Shown here one piece after another: positions 36,228 to 45,300 of a DNA stretch of 64,000 nucleotides (positions within the stretch are counted from its first letter, which is position 1; every line of letters starts with the position of its first letter). The notes below the pieces were generated by a model. The model made no database searches. It was not told the DNA's origin and saw nothing but the letters and a program-made list of their open reading frames with translations. Made by a program: the position numbers and the translations under genes. Origin of the DNA: CAVXFS01 sp963761115 (GTDB lineage: Bacteria > Pseudomonadota > Gammaproteobacteria > Burkholderiales > Gallionellaceae); contig CAVXFS010000004.1 in NCBI GenBank assembly GCA_963761115.1, positions 434,001 to 498,000 of the forward strand, in the 5' to 3' direction.

Positions 36228-37352
36228 ATGTTTGAACATCAGGATGTCCTGGCCGCGCTGAATGGCAGGCTGCCATTGTCAGAAAAACTTGATTACGTCC
36301 TCAGCTTCCTGAAGCAACGCTATGATTTCATCGACCGGATCTCGGTGGCGATGTACGACCAGAAAAATGATCTGCTGAAGACGTTCCTGTATAGCAGCAA
36401 CGACGAGAATCCCCTGTCCTTTTATTCCGCCAGGCTGGCCGATTCCGCTTCATTGACTGAAATCCTGAAGGTGGGCCGTCCCCGGGTTGTCAATGACCTG
36501 GATGTATTCAGCAGTGTAAAGGCCGAACATGCGCGCCGCATCGCATCCCTGAAATACAAGTCCAGCTACACCATGCCAATGTTCCTGAATGGCGAATTTT
36601 TCGGGTTTCTGTTCTTCAATTCCCACATGAAGGATGCTTTCGATGAGGCGACATTGCATTTTCTCGATATGGTGGGCCACTTTATTTCATTGCTGGTGAT
36701 TCATGAGATGTCTACGACGCGCAGCCTGTATGCGATCGTCAAGACAGCCGCGCAGATGACGCTGCACCGGGATGCCGAGACGGGAGCGCATCTTGACCGG
36801 ATGTCCAACTTTGCACGCCTGATCGCCAAAGAGGTGGCAAAAAAATATCAGCTCGACGACGAACTCGTGGAGCATATTTTTTTGTTCTCACCGTTGCATG
36901 ACATAGGGAAGATAGGCATAGCCGACAGCATCCTGCTCAAGCCCGGGAAGCTGACGGATGAGGAATTCGCCACCATGAAAACGCACGCCATGAAAGGTGG
37001 CGAGATCATCGACATGATGCTGAAGAATCTTGGCCTGGATGAATTCCCTCACGCGGAGATCCTGGGCAACATCGCGCGATACCATCATGAGGCGATCAAC
37101 GGCAGCGGTTATAACGGCCTGATGGACGAAGAGATACCCATCGAGGCAAAGATCGTCGCAGTTGCGGATGTGTTCGATGCGCTGACCAGCGTTCGTCCAT
37201 ACAAAAAAGCATGGAACAACGACGAGGCATTCGAATTCCTCCGGTCCATGGTGGGGACCAAGTTGGACGGCGACTGTGTCGCAGCCTTGATCAATTGCCG
37301 AGAGGAAGTAGAGACCATCCAGAAGCGGTTCAGGGAAGATTCCTTCGGGTAG
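36228..37352 (+). CDS. GAF-like sensor plus HD-GYP domain protein
   Basis: 374 residues. Residues about 15-165 look like a GAF sensor (ISVAMYDQKNDLLKTFLY, MPMFLNGEFFGFLFFNS). The HD-GYP domain follows: DAETGAHLDRMSNFARLIA, the metal-binding LHDIGKIGIADSILLKPGKL, HAMKGGEII and HHEAINGSGYNG. The diagnostic GYP triplet reads GYN here. HD-GYP proteins hydrolyse c-di-GMP; the HD ligands are intact, so activity is possible, but GYP changes can alter partner binding. The stop codon directly abuts the stop codon of the convergent RND permease gene, with no spacer. Confidence 0.85.
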   Translation: MFEHQDVLAALNGRLPLSEKLDYVLSFLKQRYDFIDRISVAMYDQKNDLLKTFLYSSNDENPLSFYSARLADSASLTEILKVGRPRVVNDLDVFSSVKAEHARRIASLKYKSSYTMPMFLNGEFFGFLFFNSHMKDAFDEATLHFLDMVGHFISLLVIHEMSTTRSLYAIVKTAAQMTLHRDAETGAHLDRMSNFARLIAKEVAKKYQLDDELVEHIFLFSPLHDIGKIGIADSILLKPGKLTDEEFATMKTHAMKGGEIIDMMLKNLGLDEFPHAEILGNIARYHHEAINGSGYNGLMDEEIPIEAKIVAVADVFDALTSVRPYKKAWNNDEAFEFLRSMVGTKLDGDCVAALINCREEVETIQKRFREDSFG

Positions 37353-40300
37353 TTATACCTGTTCCCCTCGAGCCTGTTTGGCAGTCGCCTGACGTGCTGC
37401 ATTGCGCCGTTTCAGGCGTTCGCTCAGGTGCTCCATCGCCACATAGAACGCCGGTGTGATGTACAGCGTGAGCATCTGCGAGAACAACAATCCGCCCACC
37501 ACCGCGATACCGAGCGGCCGCCTGGCCTCCGCGCCCATGCCGGTGCCGAGCGCGATCGGCAGGGTGCCGAAGATGGCGGCGAGGGTGGTCATCATGATCG
37601 GGCGGAAGCGCACCAGGCAGGCCTGGATGATCGCGTCGCGCGCACTGAGGGTCTGCTCGCGGCGGATCTGCAGTGCGAAGTCGACCATGATGATGCCGTT
37701 CTTCTTCACCAGCCCCACCAGTAATATCAAGCCGACGAAGCTGAAGATGTTGAGTTCCTGGCCGAACAGGATCAGCGTCATCAGCGCGCCCAGCATGGCC
37801 AGCGGCAGGGCGGTGAGGATGGTGAGCGGATGGATGAAATTCTCGTACAGGATGCCCAGCACGATGTAGATCACCAGCACCGTGATCAGCATCAGCATCG
37901 GCATGCCGACCAGCGAATCGCGGAAGGTCTGTGCGTTGCCGGTGAAGCTGGAAGTGATGTCGGCAGGCAATTCATTGCGCGCCAGGCTATCGATGCGGTC
38001 GGTGACCTCACCAAGCGAAACGCCGGGTGCGAGATTGAAGGAGAGTGTCACCGCCGGCAACTGGCCGTAATGGCTGACCGAGAGCGGCCCCACGCCCGGC
38101 GCGATGTCGGCCACGGCGCGCAGCGGCACCAGCTTGCCGTTGTTGGTCGGCACATACAGTGCATTGAGCGCATCGATGCTGGTCTGGTAGCCGGGCGCCA
38201 GTTCCATGATCACCTGGTATTCGTCGCTGGCGCCGTAGATGGTGCTGACCTGGCCGCCGCCGTAGGCGCTGTACAGGGTGGACTGGATCTGCTCGGCGCT
38301 CACGCCGAGTGCCGCCGCCGTATCGCGCCGGATCGAGACATTGACCTGCGGGTTGCTCAACTCCAGGCTGCTGCTCACGTCCTGCACGCCGGGTACGTCG
38401 CCAAGCTTCGGCTCGAATGTCACCGCAGCCTGGTCCAGTTCATCGATGTCCGCGCCCTGCAGCACATACTGGTACTGGCCGTTGCCGCCGAGACTGCCGA
38501 TGCGGATCGCCGGCGGGTTCTGGAAATACACCTGGATGCCGCGCAGTCTGGCGGTCGACTTGCGCAATTGCTGCAACACGTCGTTGGCGTCGTCCTCGCG
38601 CTGGTTCTGCGGCTTGAGGCGGATGAACATGCGGCCGACATTGCCGCCGCTGTCGCCGCCGCGTCCCTGGCCCGCACTGGACATGGCGGCAGCGACATTG
38701 GGATTGTGCATCACGGCCTCGGCGACCTGCGCCTGCAACGCGCGCATCTGCTCGAAGGTGACGCCTTCCGGCGCCTTGGTGTCGGCGATGATCTGCCCGG
38801 TGTCCTCGCTCGGGATGAAGCCGGTCGGCGTGATGCCGAACAGGTACCAGGTCAATCCCAGGATCATTGCGGCTGCGGCCAGCATGGTGCGCCAGTGATC
38901 GACCGACCAGGTCAGCGTTCTGCCATAGCCGTCACGCACGCGGTTGAAGCCGCGCTCCAGCCAGTTATACAGGCGGCCATGCTGTTCGTGATGTTGCAGG
39001 AAGCGGCTGCTCAGCATCGGCGTGAGCGTCAGCGACACCACGCCCGAGATCAGGATGGCGCAGGTGACGGTCAGCGCGAACTCGTTGAACAATCGCCCGA
39101 CCAGCCCGCTCATGAACATGATCGGGATGAACACCGCGACCAGCGACAGCGTCATCGACACGATGGTGAAACCGATCTCGCGCGTGCCGTTCAGTGATGC
39201 CTGCATCGGCGTCTCGCCCATTTCGCGGTGGCGCACGATGTTCTCCAGCACCACGATGGCATCGTCCACCACGAAGCCGACCGCGAGCGTGATCGCCATC
39301 AGTGAAAGATTATCCAGGCTGAAGCCCAATACCTTCATCAGCGCGAAGGTGCCGATCAGCGAAGTCGGCAGGGCCATCGCGCTGATCAGCGTGGCACGCG
39401 GGTTGCGCAGGAACAGGAAGATCACGCACACCACCAGGAAGATGGCGATACCGAGCGTGATCTTCACCTCATGGATGGAACCGCTGATGAAGTCGGCACG
39501 GTCGTACAGCATGCGCAGCGTGGCATCGCCCGGCGCCTGGCGCGTGAGTTCCGCCAGTTGCGCGCGCACCGCCTGCGACACCGCGACGGTATTGGCGCCG
39601 GGCTGGCGTTTTACCGCCAGCACGATGGCCGGGCGCAGGCCTTTTTCATCGGCCTCGTTGTCGAAGAAGGTGGTGAGCTGCTTGTCCTGTTCGGTGCTGT
39701 CATAAGCCTGGCCGACATCGCCCAGATGCACCGGCGCGCCGTCGCGATATGCGATCACCAGCCGGTTGTAGGCGGCGGCATCGTGCAGTTGGCCGGCGGC
39801 CTGCACGGTATAGCTGCGTGTGCTGCCGTTGAGCGTGCCGGCCGGCAGGTTGCTGTTGCCGCCCTTGATCGCGCTTTCCACCTGCGCCAGCGACAGGTTG
39901 CGCGCCGCCAGCGCATACGGGTTCATCTGGATGCGCACCGCGTATTTGTGCGAGCCGAACACCAGCACTTGCGCCACACCGGGGATGGTCGAGATCTGCT
40001 GGGCGACGCGCGTCTCGGCATAGTCGTCGAGCTGGGTCAGCGGTAACTGGTTGGCCGACAGCGCCAGGTAGATGATGGCGAAGTCGGCCGGGTTGACCTT
40101 GCGCAGGGTCGGCGGCGACGGCATGTTGTCGGGCAGGCGGCGCACGCTTTGCGAGATCGCGGTCTGCACGTCCTGCGCGGCGGAATCGATGTTGCGATCG
40201 AGGTCGAACTGCAGCGTGATGCGGGTGCTGCCGGCAGAACTGACCGAGTTCATCGAACTCACCCCGGGGATCGCGCTGAACTGGCGTTCCAGCGGCGTGG

Positions 40301-40490
40301 CCACCGATGCTGCCATGGTCTGCGGGTCGGCGCCGGGCAGGCTGGCGGAGACGCTGACGGTGGGGAAATCCACGTTGGGCAATTCGCTGACCGGCAGCGT
40401 GAAATAGGAGGCGATGCCGAACACGATCAGCGCCGACATGACCAGCGTGGTCATCACCGGACGGTGGATGAAGGGGGCGGAGAGGTTCAC
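37353..40490 (-). CDS. RND multidrug efflux permease (AcrB/MdtC type)
   Basis: 1045 residues, proton-driven inner-membrane pump. Twelve-helix RND layout with two large periplasmic loops; TM4 carries the proton-relay Asp pair in VGFVVDDAIVVLEN. Other RND signatures: FIHRPVMTTLVMSALIVFG, LPVSELPNVDFPTVSVSA, EIGFTIVSMTLSLVAVFIP and KKNGIIMVDFALQIRREQ. The HAE1/MdtBC-like N-terminus suggests drugs rather than metals as substrate. It begins 4 bp inside the adaptor gene (ATGA overlap). The C-terminal tail is basic (KRRNAARQATAKQARGEQV). Confidence 0.93.
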   Translation of the reverse strand: MNLSAPFIHRPVMTTLVMSALIVFGIASYFTLPVSELPNVDFPTVSVSASLPGADPQTMAASVATPLERQFSAIPGVSSMNSVSSAGSTRITLQFDLDRNIDSAAQDVQTAISQSVRRLPDNMPSPPTLRKVNPADFAIIYLALSANQLPLTQLDDYAETRVAQQISTIPGVAQVLVFGSHKYAVRIQMNPYALAARNLSLAQVESAIKGGNSNLPAGTLNGSTRSYTVQAAGQLHDAAAYNRLVIAYRDGAPVHLGDVGQAYDSTEQDKQLTTFFDNEADEKGLRPAIVLAVKRQPGANTVAVSQAVRAQLAELTRQAPGDATLRMLYDRADFISGSIHEVKITLGIAIFLVVCVIFLFLRNPRATLISAMALPTSLIGTFALMKVLGFSLDNLSLMAITLAVGFVVDDAIVVLENIVRHREMGETPMQASLNGTREIGFTIVSMTLSLVAVFIPIMFMSGLVGRLFNEFALTVTCAILISGVVSLTLTPMLSSRFLQHHEQHGRLYNWLERGFNRVRDGYGRTLTWSVDHWRTMLAAAAMILGLTWYLFGITPTGFIPSEDTGQIIADTKAPEGVTFEQMRALQAQVAEAVMHNPNVAAAMSSAGQGRGGDSGGNVGRMFIRLKPQNQREDDANDVLQQLRKSTARLRGIQVYFQNPPAIRIGSLGGNGQYQYVLQGADIDELDQAAVTFEPKLGDVPGVQDVSSSLELSNPQVNVSIRRDTAAALGVSAEQIQSTLYSAYGGGQVSTIYGASDEYQVIMELAPGYQTSIDALNALYVPTNNGKLVPLRAVADIAPGVGPLSVSHYGQLPAVTLSFNLAPGVSLGEVTDRIDSLARNELPADITSSFTGNAQTFRDSLVGMPMLMLITVLVIYIVLGILYENFIHPLTILTALPLAMLGALMTLILFGQELNIFSFVGLILLVGLVKKNGIIMVDFALQIRREQTLSARDAIIQACLVRFRPIMMTTLAAIFGTLPIALGTGMGAEARRPLGIAVVGGLLFSQMLTLYITPAFYVAMEHLSERLKRRNAARQATAKQARGEQV

Positions 40491-41608
40491 GGTTGAGTCG
40501 CCGCCTGCGGCTTGTCTTCGGCGAGCGCGACCTTGGCGCCCGGCCGCAGGTTGCGCGGCACGCGCGTCACCACCCGGTCGCCTGGCTTCAGGCCGGAGGA
40601 GATCACGGCCAGGTCATCCACCTGACGGTCCACCTGCACCGCCCTGATAGTGGCGCTGCCCTTGTCGACCAAATACACGAAGTTGCCGTCCTGCCCGGTC
40701 TGGATCGCGGTCTGCGGCACGACCACGGCATCGGCTTGCAGCGTCAGCCGGGTGCGCACGCCGACGTACTGCCCCGGCCACAGTTGCTCATGCGCATTGG
40801 AGACGCTCGCCTTGAGCAACACTGTGCCGGTGTCGGTGTTGATCGTATTGTCGATGAAAGCCAGTTCGCCCTGGTCGAGTTCGCCGCTGCCATCCTCGCG
40901 CGTGATGAAGATGCGGATGCTGTGCTGCGCCTGGTATCGCCTCAGGTCTGCCAGGTTCTGCTGCGGGATGCTGTACTGCACCAGCAGCGGCTGTATCTGG
41001 TTGATCACCACCAGCGGCGTGGTGTCGGCGGGCGCCACCAGGTTGCCGGCCTTGACCGCTATGCTGCCGGTGCGACCGCTGATCGGCGCGCGGATGTCGG
41101 TGTAGGCGAGATTGATCTCGGCCTGCTTCAGCGCCGCCTGTGCCTGGTCGACTGTCGCACGCGCCGTATCGTATTCCTGGGTGGTGACGAATTCCTTGCT
41201 GGCCAGCGGCGCCAGGCGCTGCGCCTGTGCCTTCGCGTATTCCCATTCGGCGCGTGTCGCGGTCACGGCAGTCGCATACTGCGATGGATCGATGCGGAAC
41301 AGTCTTTGCCCCTTTTGCACCAGCTCGCCTTCGCGGAACAATACCTCCTTCAGCATGCCGCTGATCTGCGGCCGGATCTGCACGCTGTGTTCGGGCAGCA
41401 CCTGTCCGACCGACTGCAGCGAGATCGGCATCGGCTGTATCCGTGCTGCCGCCGTTTCCACGACCAGCGGTTTGTTGTCGCGTTTACCCTTGGAGTCGTC
41501 GGCGGGCGCGAGGCGCCATTGCGCCAGCGCAACCAGGCCCACGACGAGGATGATGATGATCAGTAGCGGAAGGATTTTGCGTGTCACGGTGACTCCATCG
41601 TAGTTCAA
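40487..41608 (-). CDS. RND periplasmic adaptor (membrane-fusion protein, MdtA-like)
   Basis: 373 residues. An N-terminal anchor helix (ILPLLIIIILVVGLVALAQW), lipoyl halves (VLPEHSVQIRPQISGMLKEV; APISGRTGSIAVKAGNLVAP), an alpha-hairpin between them (YAKAQAQRLAPLASKEFVTT) and C-terminal beta-barrel and membrane-proximal domains (NAHEQLWPGQYVGVRTRLTL). It bridges the permease and the TolC-like channel. ATG 41608 chosen; GTG a few codons later is possible. First gene of the adaptor-permease operon. Confidence 0.92.
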   Translation of the reverse strand: MNYDGVTVTRKILPLLIIIILVVGLVALAQWRLAPADDSKGKRDNKPLVVETAAARIQPMPISLQSVGQVLPEHSVQIRPQISGMLKEVLFREGELVQKGQRLFRIDPSQYATAVTATRAEWEYAKAQAQRLAPLASKEFVTTQEYDTARATVDQAQAALKQAEINLAYTDIRAPISGRTGSIAVKAGNLVAPADTTPLVVINQIQPLLVQYSIPQQNLADLRRYQAQHSIRIFITREDGSGELDQGELAFIDNTINTDTGTVLLKASVSNAHEQLWPGQYVGVRTRLTLQADAVVVPQTAIQTGQDGNFVYLVDKGSATIRAVQVDRQVDDLAVISSGLKPGDRVVTRVPRNLRPGAKVALAEDKPQAATQP

Positions 41609-41674
41609 TTCGTTAACATAATCGTCCTTCCTTGCAGGGGGAAGGAACTAGCGTAGCGCTGAATCAACTTCGTT

Positions 41675-41789
41675 CCCTCCCCCTTGCAGGGGGAGGGTTA
41701 GGGTGGGGGTAGAGTGTTGGCATTCCTGCCGTCACTGGCAATTCCACCGTCCTACCCCCATCCCGACCTTCCCCCTTAAAGGGGGAAGG
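41675..41789. repeat. 38-bp imperfect inverted repeats between RND adaptor and TolC genes
   Basis: Left arm 41675-41712 and right arm 41752-41789 are imperfect reverse complements; each arm also contains its own CCCCCTT..AGGGGG hairpin and ends in a GGGTGGGGGTAG (or complementary) motif. The whole looks like a small MITE-like element with terminal repeats and 39 bp inside. A partial third copy (CCTTGCAGGGGGAAGG) lies at 41630-41645. It separates the tolC-like gene from the adaptor gene downstream of it. Confidence 0.65.
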
Positions 41790-41821
41790 AGTAAAACCAT
41801 TCAGTCTCCTTGATGCATGCA

Positions 41822-43162
41822 CTAGCGAGCCGCGGGTGCCTTAAGGCCGCCCACTGCATGGCCCAGGGCGGCACGCGCCGCCGCCCAGTCGAGGCGCGCC
41901 TGCACCTGTTGTACGCGGGCATTGGCCAGCGTGGTTTGCGCGTTCAGGGTATCGAGGATGGTGTCGAGTCCGTTCTGGTAGCGTGCGGTGGACGATTCCG
42001 ACGCGAGCGCGGCGTTCTTCAACTGTGCGGCGCTGCTATCCAGCGTTGCGGTTGCAGTGAGCAGGTTCTGGTATGCCTGCCACACCTGCAGTTCGACCTG
42101 GCTGCGCAGGTCGTCGCTGTCGGCGCGGGCGCTGTCCAGTTGCGCCTCGGCCTGCTGCACGGCGGCGCGGTCGGCGAACCCGGCGAACAGCGGCACCTTG
42201 AGGCTGAGCAGGGCGCTGAATTGCGAACTGCTGCCGACGTCCATGACCCGGGTGCGGCCGGCATTGGCGTCGACGCCGAGGCTGGGCAGCCCGCTGCTGC
42301 GGATCGCGACCAGCTTCGCGGCCGCAGCTTGTTCCTGTGCCTTGGCGGCAAGCAGTTCGGGGCGTGCGTTGCGCGCATCATCGAGCAGGCTGGACACGGA
42401 TCGCTGCGGCAACGCTGGCTTGTCCTGCGCTTCCCAGCCTGCAAGCAACATGGGTGTATCGGGATGCTCGCCGACGGCTACCGCCAGCGTGCCTTGCGCA
42501 GATGCAAGTTGTCCCTCGGCCTGCTGCAAGGCGAGCTTTGCGCCGGCCAGTGCCGCGTCGGCCTTGTACTCATCGCCCACGGTGGCAAGTCCTGCCGACC
42601 TGCGATCCTGTGTCGCCGCCAGGTTGGTTTCAGCGTCTTTCAGGCTTTCGCGGTCGACCTGCGACAGCGCCTGAAAACCGAGCACCTGGTAATAAGCCTG
42701 CTCCACCTGCAGGATCACGTCCTGCAGGGTCTGGTCCTGGCTCAACCGTACCGAGGCCAGTTCGAATTGGGCCTGCTCCAGCGTGCCGCTGCGCGTGCCG
42801 AAATCCCACAGCAGGTAGCTCAGGCTGACACTGGTGCCGTAGCGGGTCTGGATATTGGCCGGCAGGCCGGAAAAGTTCAGGCTGCGGCTGCGTTGCGCGC
42901 TCAGGGTCGCATCGACCTGCGGCCAGTAGCCGGCGCGCGCCAGTTCCACCCCTGCCTGCGAGGCGCGCAGCGCCGCCCAGGCCTGCTTCGTCTTCGAATT
43001 GCGCTGCAAGGCCAGGTCGGTCAATTGCACCAGGGTCAGCCCCGGCATCGCGGCAGGCGCGCCGCTGTTTGCATCCGTTGTGATCGCATCTGCACGGGCT
43101 GGTGTCGCCAGTGACAGCATCGCGGCAAGGAGCAATGAATTGAGCGGGAAGGTAATTTTCAT
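41822..43162 (-). CDS. TolC-family outer-membrane efflux channel
   Basis: 446 residues. Signal peptide (LNSLLLAAMLSLATPARA), then two homologous outer-membrane-efflux repeats: LVQLTDLALQRNSKTKQAWA, LSYLLWDFGTRSGTLEQAQF, LEQAYYQVLGF; and LKVPLFAGFADRAAVQQAEA, SQVELQVWQAYQNLLTATA. ATG 43162 (MKITFPLN) fits the signal peptide; an upstream in-frame start is less likely. It lies just upstream of the adaptor and permease genes on the same strand and completes the tripartite pump. Confidence 0.92.
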   Translation of the reverse strand: MKITFPLNSLLLAAMLSLATPARADAITTDANSGAPAAMPGLTLVQLTDLALQRNSKTKQAWAALRASQAGVELARAGYWPQVDATLSAQRSRSLNFSGLPANIQTRYGTSVSLSYLLWDFGTRSGTLEQAQFELASVRLSQDQTLQDVILQVEQAYYQVLGFQALSQVDRESLKDAETNLAATQDRRSAGLATVGDEYKADAALAGAKLALQQAEGQLASAQGTLAVAVGEHPDTPMLLAGWEAQDKPALPQRSVSSLLDDARNARPELLAAKAQEQAAAAKLVAIRSSGLPSLGVDANAGRTRVMDVGSSSQFSALLSLKVPLFAGFADRAAVQQAEAQLDSARADSDDLRSQVELQVWQAYQNLLTATATLDSSAAQLKNAALASESSTARYQNGLDTILDTLNAQTTLANARVQQVQARLDWAAARAALGHAVGGLKAPAAR

Positions 43163-43309
43163 TCTTTTGCTGCGACCGGGCACGGGCGGCAGAGTTCAGG
43201 GTGGTTGGTCAAATATTGTGTCGATCTGCCTAATCATACTGCCAGCAGGCTGTCCTGTCTGGCTGTCCTGCTGAACCGGACCACGGCGCAGGCGTTTCCG
43301 ACGTTAAAA

Positions 43310-43338
43310 TTTACCCCCGCGCCTGCCTTGCGTATAAT
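43310..43338 (+). promoter_or_regulatory. guaB promoter
   Basis: -35 TTTACC (43310-43315), 17-base spacer and perfect -10 TATAAT (43333-43338), 26 bp before the guaB ATG. The ribosome site AGAGGA follows. Confidence 0.6.
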
Positions 43339-43364
43339 GCTCCGCTTTGCAGAGGATATTTACC

Positions 43365-44825
43365 ATGCGTATTACCCAAAAAGCGCTGACCTTCGACGAT
43401 GTCCTTCTGGTCCCGGCACATTCGAACGTATTGCCGCGCGATGTAAGCCTGCATACCCAGCTCACCCGCAAGATATCGCTGAACATCCCGCTGTTGTCCG
43501 CCGCGATGGACACGGTCACCGAGGCGCGCCTGGCGATCGCGCTGGCACAGGAGGGCGGTATCGGTATCGTGCACAAGAACATGTCCGCCAGGTTGCAGGC
43601 GCAGGAGGTCTCCAAGGTCAAGCGCTTCGAGAGCGGGGTGGTGAAGGACCCGTACACGATCGCCCCGGACATGACCGTGCGCGATGTGCTCAACATGACG
43701 CGGCAGCACAAGATCTCCGGCCTGCCGGTAGTGGACGGAAAAAAGGTGGTCGGCATCGTCACCAACCGCGACCTGCGCTTCGAGAGCAACCTGGACCAGC
43801 CGGTGCGAAACATCATGACGCCGCGCGAGAAGTTGATCACGGTCATGGAAAGCGCCAGCCGCGAAGAAGCGCGCGCCTTGATGCACAAACATCGCCTGGA
43901 ACGCGTGCTGGTGGTGAACGATGCATTCGAATTGCGCGGCCTGATCACCGTGAAGGACATCCTGAAGTCGAGCGAACATCCGCTGGCGTGCAAGGATGAC
44001 TTTGGCCGCCTGCGCGTTGGCGCGGCGGTAGGCGTGGGTGAGGGTACGGAAGAGCGGGTCTTGTTGCTGGCCGAAGCCGGCGTGGACGTGATCATCGTGG
44101 ATACCGCGCACGGCCACTCGCATGGCGTGCTGAGCCGCGTGCAGTGGGTGAAGAAGAATTTTCCGCAGGTTGAAGTTGTCGGCGGCAACATCGCCACCGG
44201 CGCGGCGGCCAGGGCGTTGCTGGATCACGGCGCGGACGGCGTCAAGGTCGGCATCGGTCCGGGCTCGATCTGCACCACGCGCATGGTCGCGGGGGTGGGT
44301 GTGCCGCAGATCACGGCGATCCTGAACGTGGCCGAAGCGCTGGAAGGCAGCGGCGTACCGCTGATCGCGGACGGCGGGGTGCGTTTCTCCGGCGACATCT
44401 CCAAGGCGATCGCCTCCGGCGCTCACACGGTGATGCTGGGCGGCCTGTTCGCCGGCACCGAAGAAGCACCGGGCGAAGTGGAACTGTTCCAGGGACGATC
44501 CTACAAATCGTATCGCGGCATGGGCAGCATAGGCGCGATGCAGCAAGGCTCGAGCGACCGCTATTTCCAGGACAACGAAGGCAACCAGGACAAGCTGGTG
44601 CCGGAAGGCGTGGAAGGGCGCGTGCCGTACAAGGGCAGCGTGATGGCCGTGATCCACCAATTGATGGGCGGCCTGCGCGCCAGCATGGGCTACCTCGGCT
44701 GTCCCGATATTGCCACCATGCATACCAAGGCCGAGTTCGTGCAGATCACTGCCGCCGGCGTGCGCGAGTCGCATGTGCACGATGTGCAGATCACCAAGGA
44801 AGCGCCGAATTATCATGTGGACTAG
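43365..44825 (+). CDS. guaB: inosine-5'-monophosphate dehydrogenase
   Basis: 486 residues, IMP to XMP, the committed GMP step. N-terminal LTFDDVLLVPAHSNVLP, two CBS domains inserted at about 95-200 (VRDVLNMTRQHKISGLPVVD; LMHKHRLERVLVVND), the phosphate-binding and active-site loop GIGPGSICTTRMVAGVGVPQ with the catalytic Cys, and the GSIGAMQQGSSDRYF flap. ATG 43365 follows a GAGGA site. Its stop codon (TAG 44823-44825) is the first word of the short-repeat array that precedes the four-helix gene. Confidence 0.96.
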   Translation: MRITQKALTFDDVLLVPAHSNVLPRDVSLHTQLTRKISLNIPLLSAAMDTVTEARLAIALAQEGGIGIVHKNMSARLQAQEVSKVKRFESGVVKDPYTIAPDMTVRDVLNMTRQHKISGLPVVDGKKVVGIVTNRDLRFESNLDQPVRNIMTPREKLITVMESASREEARALMHKHRLERVLVVNDAFELRGLITVKDILKSSEHPLACKDDFGRLRVGAAVGVGEGTEERVLLLAEAGVDVIIVDTAHGHSHGVLSRVQWVKKNFPQVEVVGGNIATGAAARALLDHGADGVKVGIGPGSICTTRMVAGVGVPQITAILNVAEALEGSGVPLIADGGVRFSGDISKAIASGAHTVMLGGLFAGTEEAPGEVELFQGRSYKSYRGMGSIGAMQQGSSDRYFQDNEGNQDKLVPEGVEGRVPYKGSVMAVIHQLMGGLRASMGYLGCPDIATMHTKAEFVQITAAGVRESHVHDVQITKEAPNYHVD

Positions 44826-44911
44826 TCGTTAGACGTTAGTCGTTAGTCGATAGTTAAACCCGGCTCGGCAACGTTTTTAACTAATGACTAACGACTAGCG
44901 ACTAACGACTA
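44823..44911. repeat. 33-bp inverted repeat of TAGTCGT/ACGACTA words before the four-helix gene
   Basis: Left arm 44823-44855 and right arm 44879-44911 match as reverse complements at 28 of 33 positions, each built from repeats of CGTTAGT or ACTAACG. The left arm contains the guaB stop codon and the right arm ends on the A of the next gene's ATG. Confidence 0.85.
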
Positions 44912-45273
44912 TGCCCGGATATCGTGATCTTAAAGTTTGGCAGGCATCCATGCGGTTGGCTGAGGAGGTCTATCGGCTGAGCGCGCGGTTTCCGAAACAT
45001 GAAATTTATGGTCTTGCCAGCCAGTTGCAACGCTCGGCAGTTTCCCTGCCATCCAATATTGCCGAAGGGCATGGGCGCAACTCCAGCAAGGAATTCAATC
45101 ATTTTCTTGGCATAGCCCTGGGGTCTCTTGCGGAACTGGAAACGCAACTCATCCTGGCGCAAAACTTGAATTATTTGGCCGAAGAAGAAACCAACCCGGC
45201 TCTGCAAACTGCCGACGAGATAGGCAAGATGCTCAAGGGGCTGAAAAAGTCCCTTACCCCAACTAGCGACTAA
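44911..45273 (+). CDS. four-helix-bundle protein (S23/IVP, bAvd-like family)
   Basis: 120 residues of four amphipathic helices with family hallmarks YRDLKVWQASMRLAEEVYRL, IYGLASQLQRSAVSLPSNIA, EGHGRNSSKEFNHFLGIALG and SLAELETQLILA. These proteins are typically encoded inside 23S rRNA intervening sequences or near diversity-generating retroelements, yet here the gene lies between guaB and guaA. There is no ribosome site: the bases before ATG are the repeat, so translation probably depends on coupling from guaB. The stop TAA is also inside the downstream repeat copy. Function unknown; homologues are positively charged pentamers. Confidence 0.87.
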   Translation: MPGYRDLKVWQASMRLAEEVYRLSARFPKHEIYGLASQLQRSAVSLPSNIAEGHGRNSSKEFNHFLGIALGSLAELETQLILAQNLNYLAEEETNPALQTADEIGKMLKGLKKSLTPTSD

Positions 45274-45300
45274 CGACTAACGACTACCAACTAATGACTG
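45262..45300 (+). repeat. downstream copy of the ACTAACG repeat, overlapping guaA start
   Basis: ACTAGCGACTAACGACTA at 45262-45279 is identical to 44894-44911, giving 18-bp direct repeats around the four-helix gene. The array contains that gene's stop codon and runs through ACTAATGACTG, which holds the guaA ATG. Confidence 0.85.

Noticed and set aside
37830..39197. 455-codon plus-strand ORF inside the RND permease gene
   Set aside because: The opposite strand is an unmistakable RND permease; the plus-strand product is His/Arg-rich with no domain.
43311..44816. 501-codon minus-strand ORF opposite guaB
   Set aside because: Antisense shadow of intact guaB; no start signal or domain.
44911..45273. 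Diversity-generating retroelement accessory (Avd) gene
   Set aside because: The protein family is related, but there is no reverse transcriptase and no template/variable repeat pair in the window.
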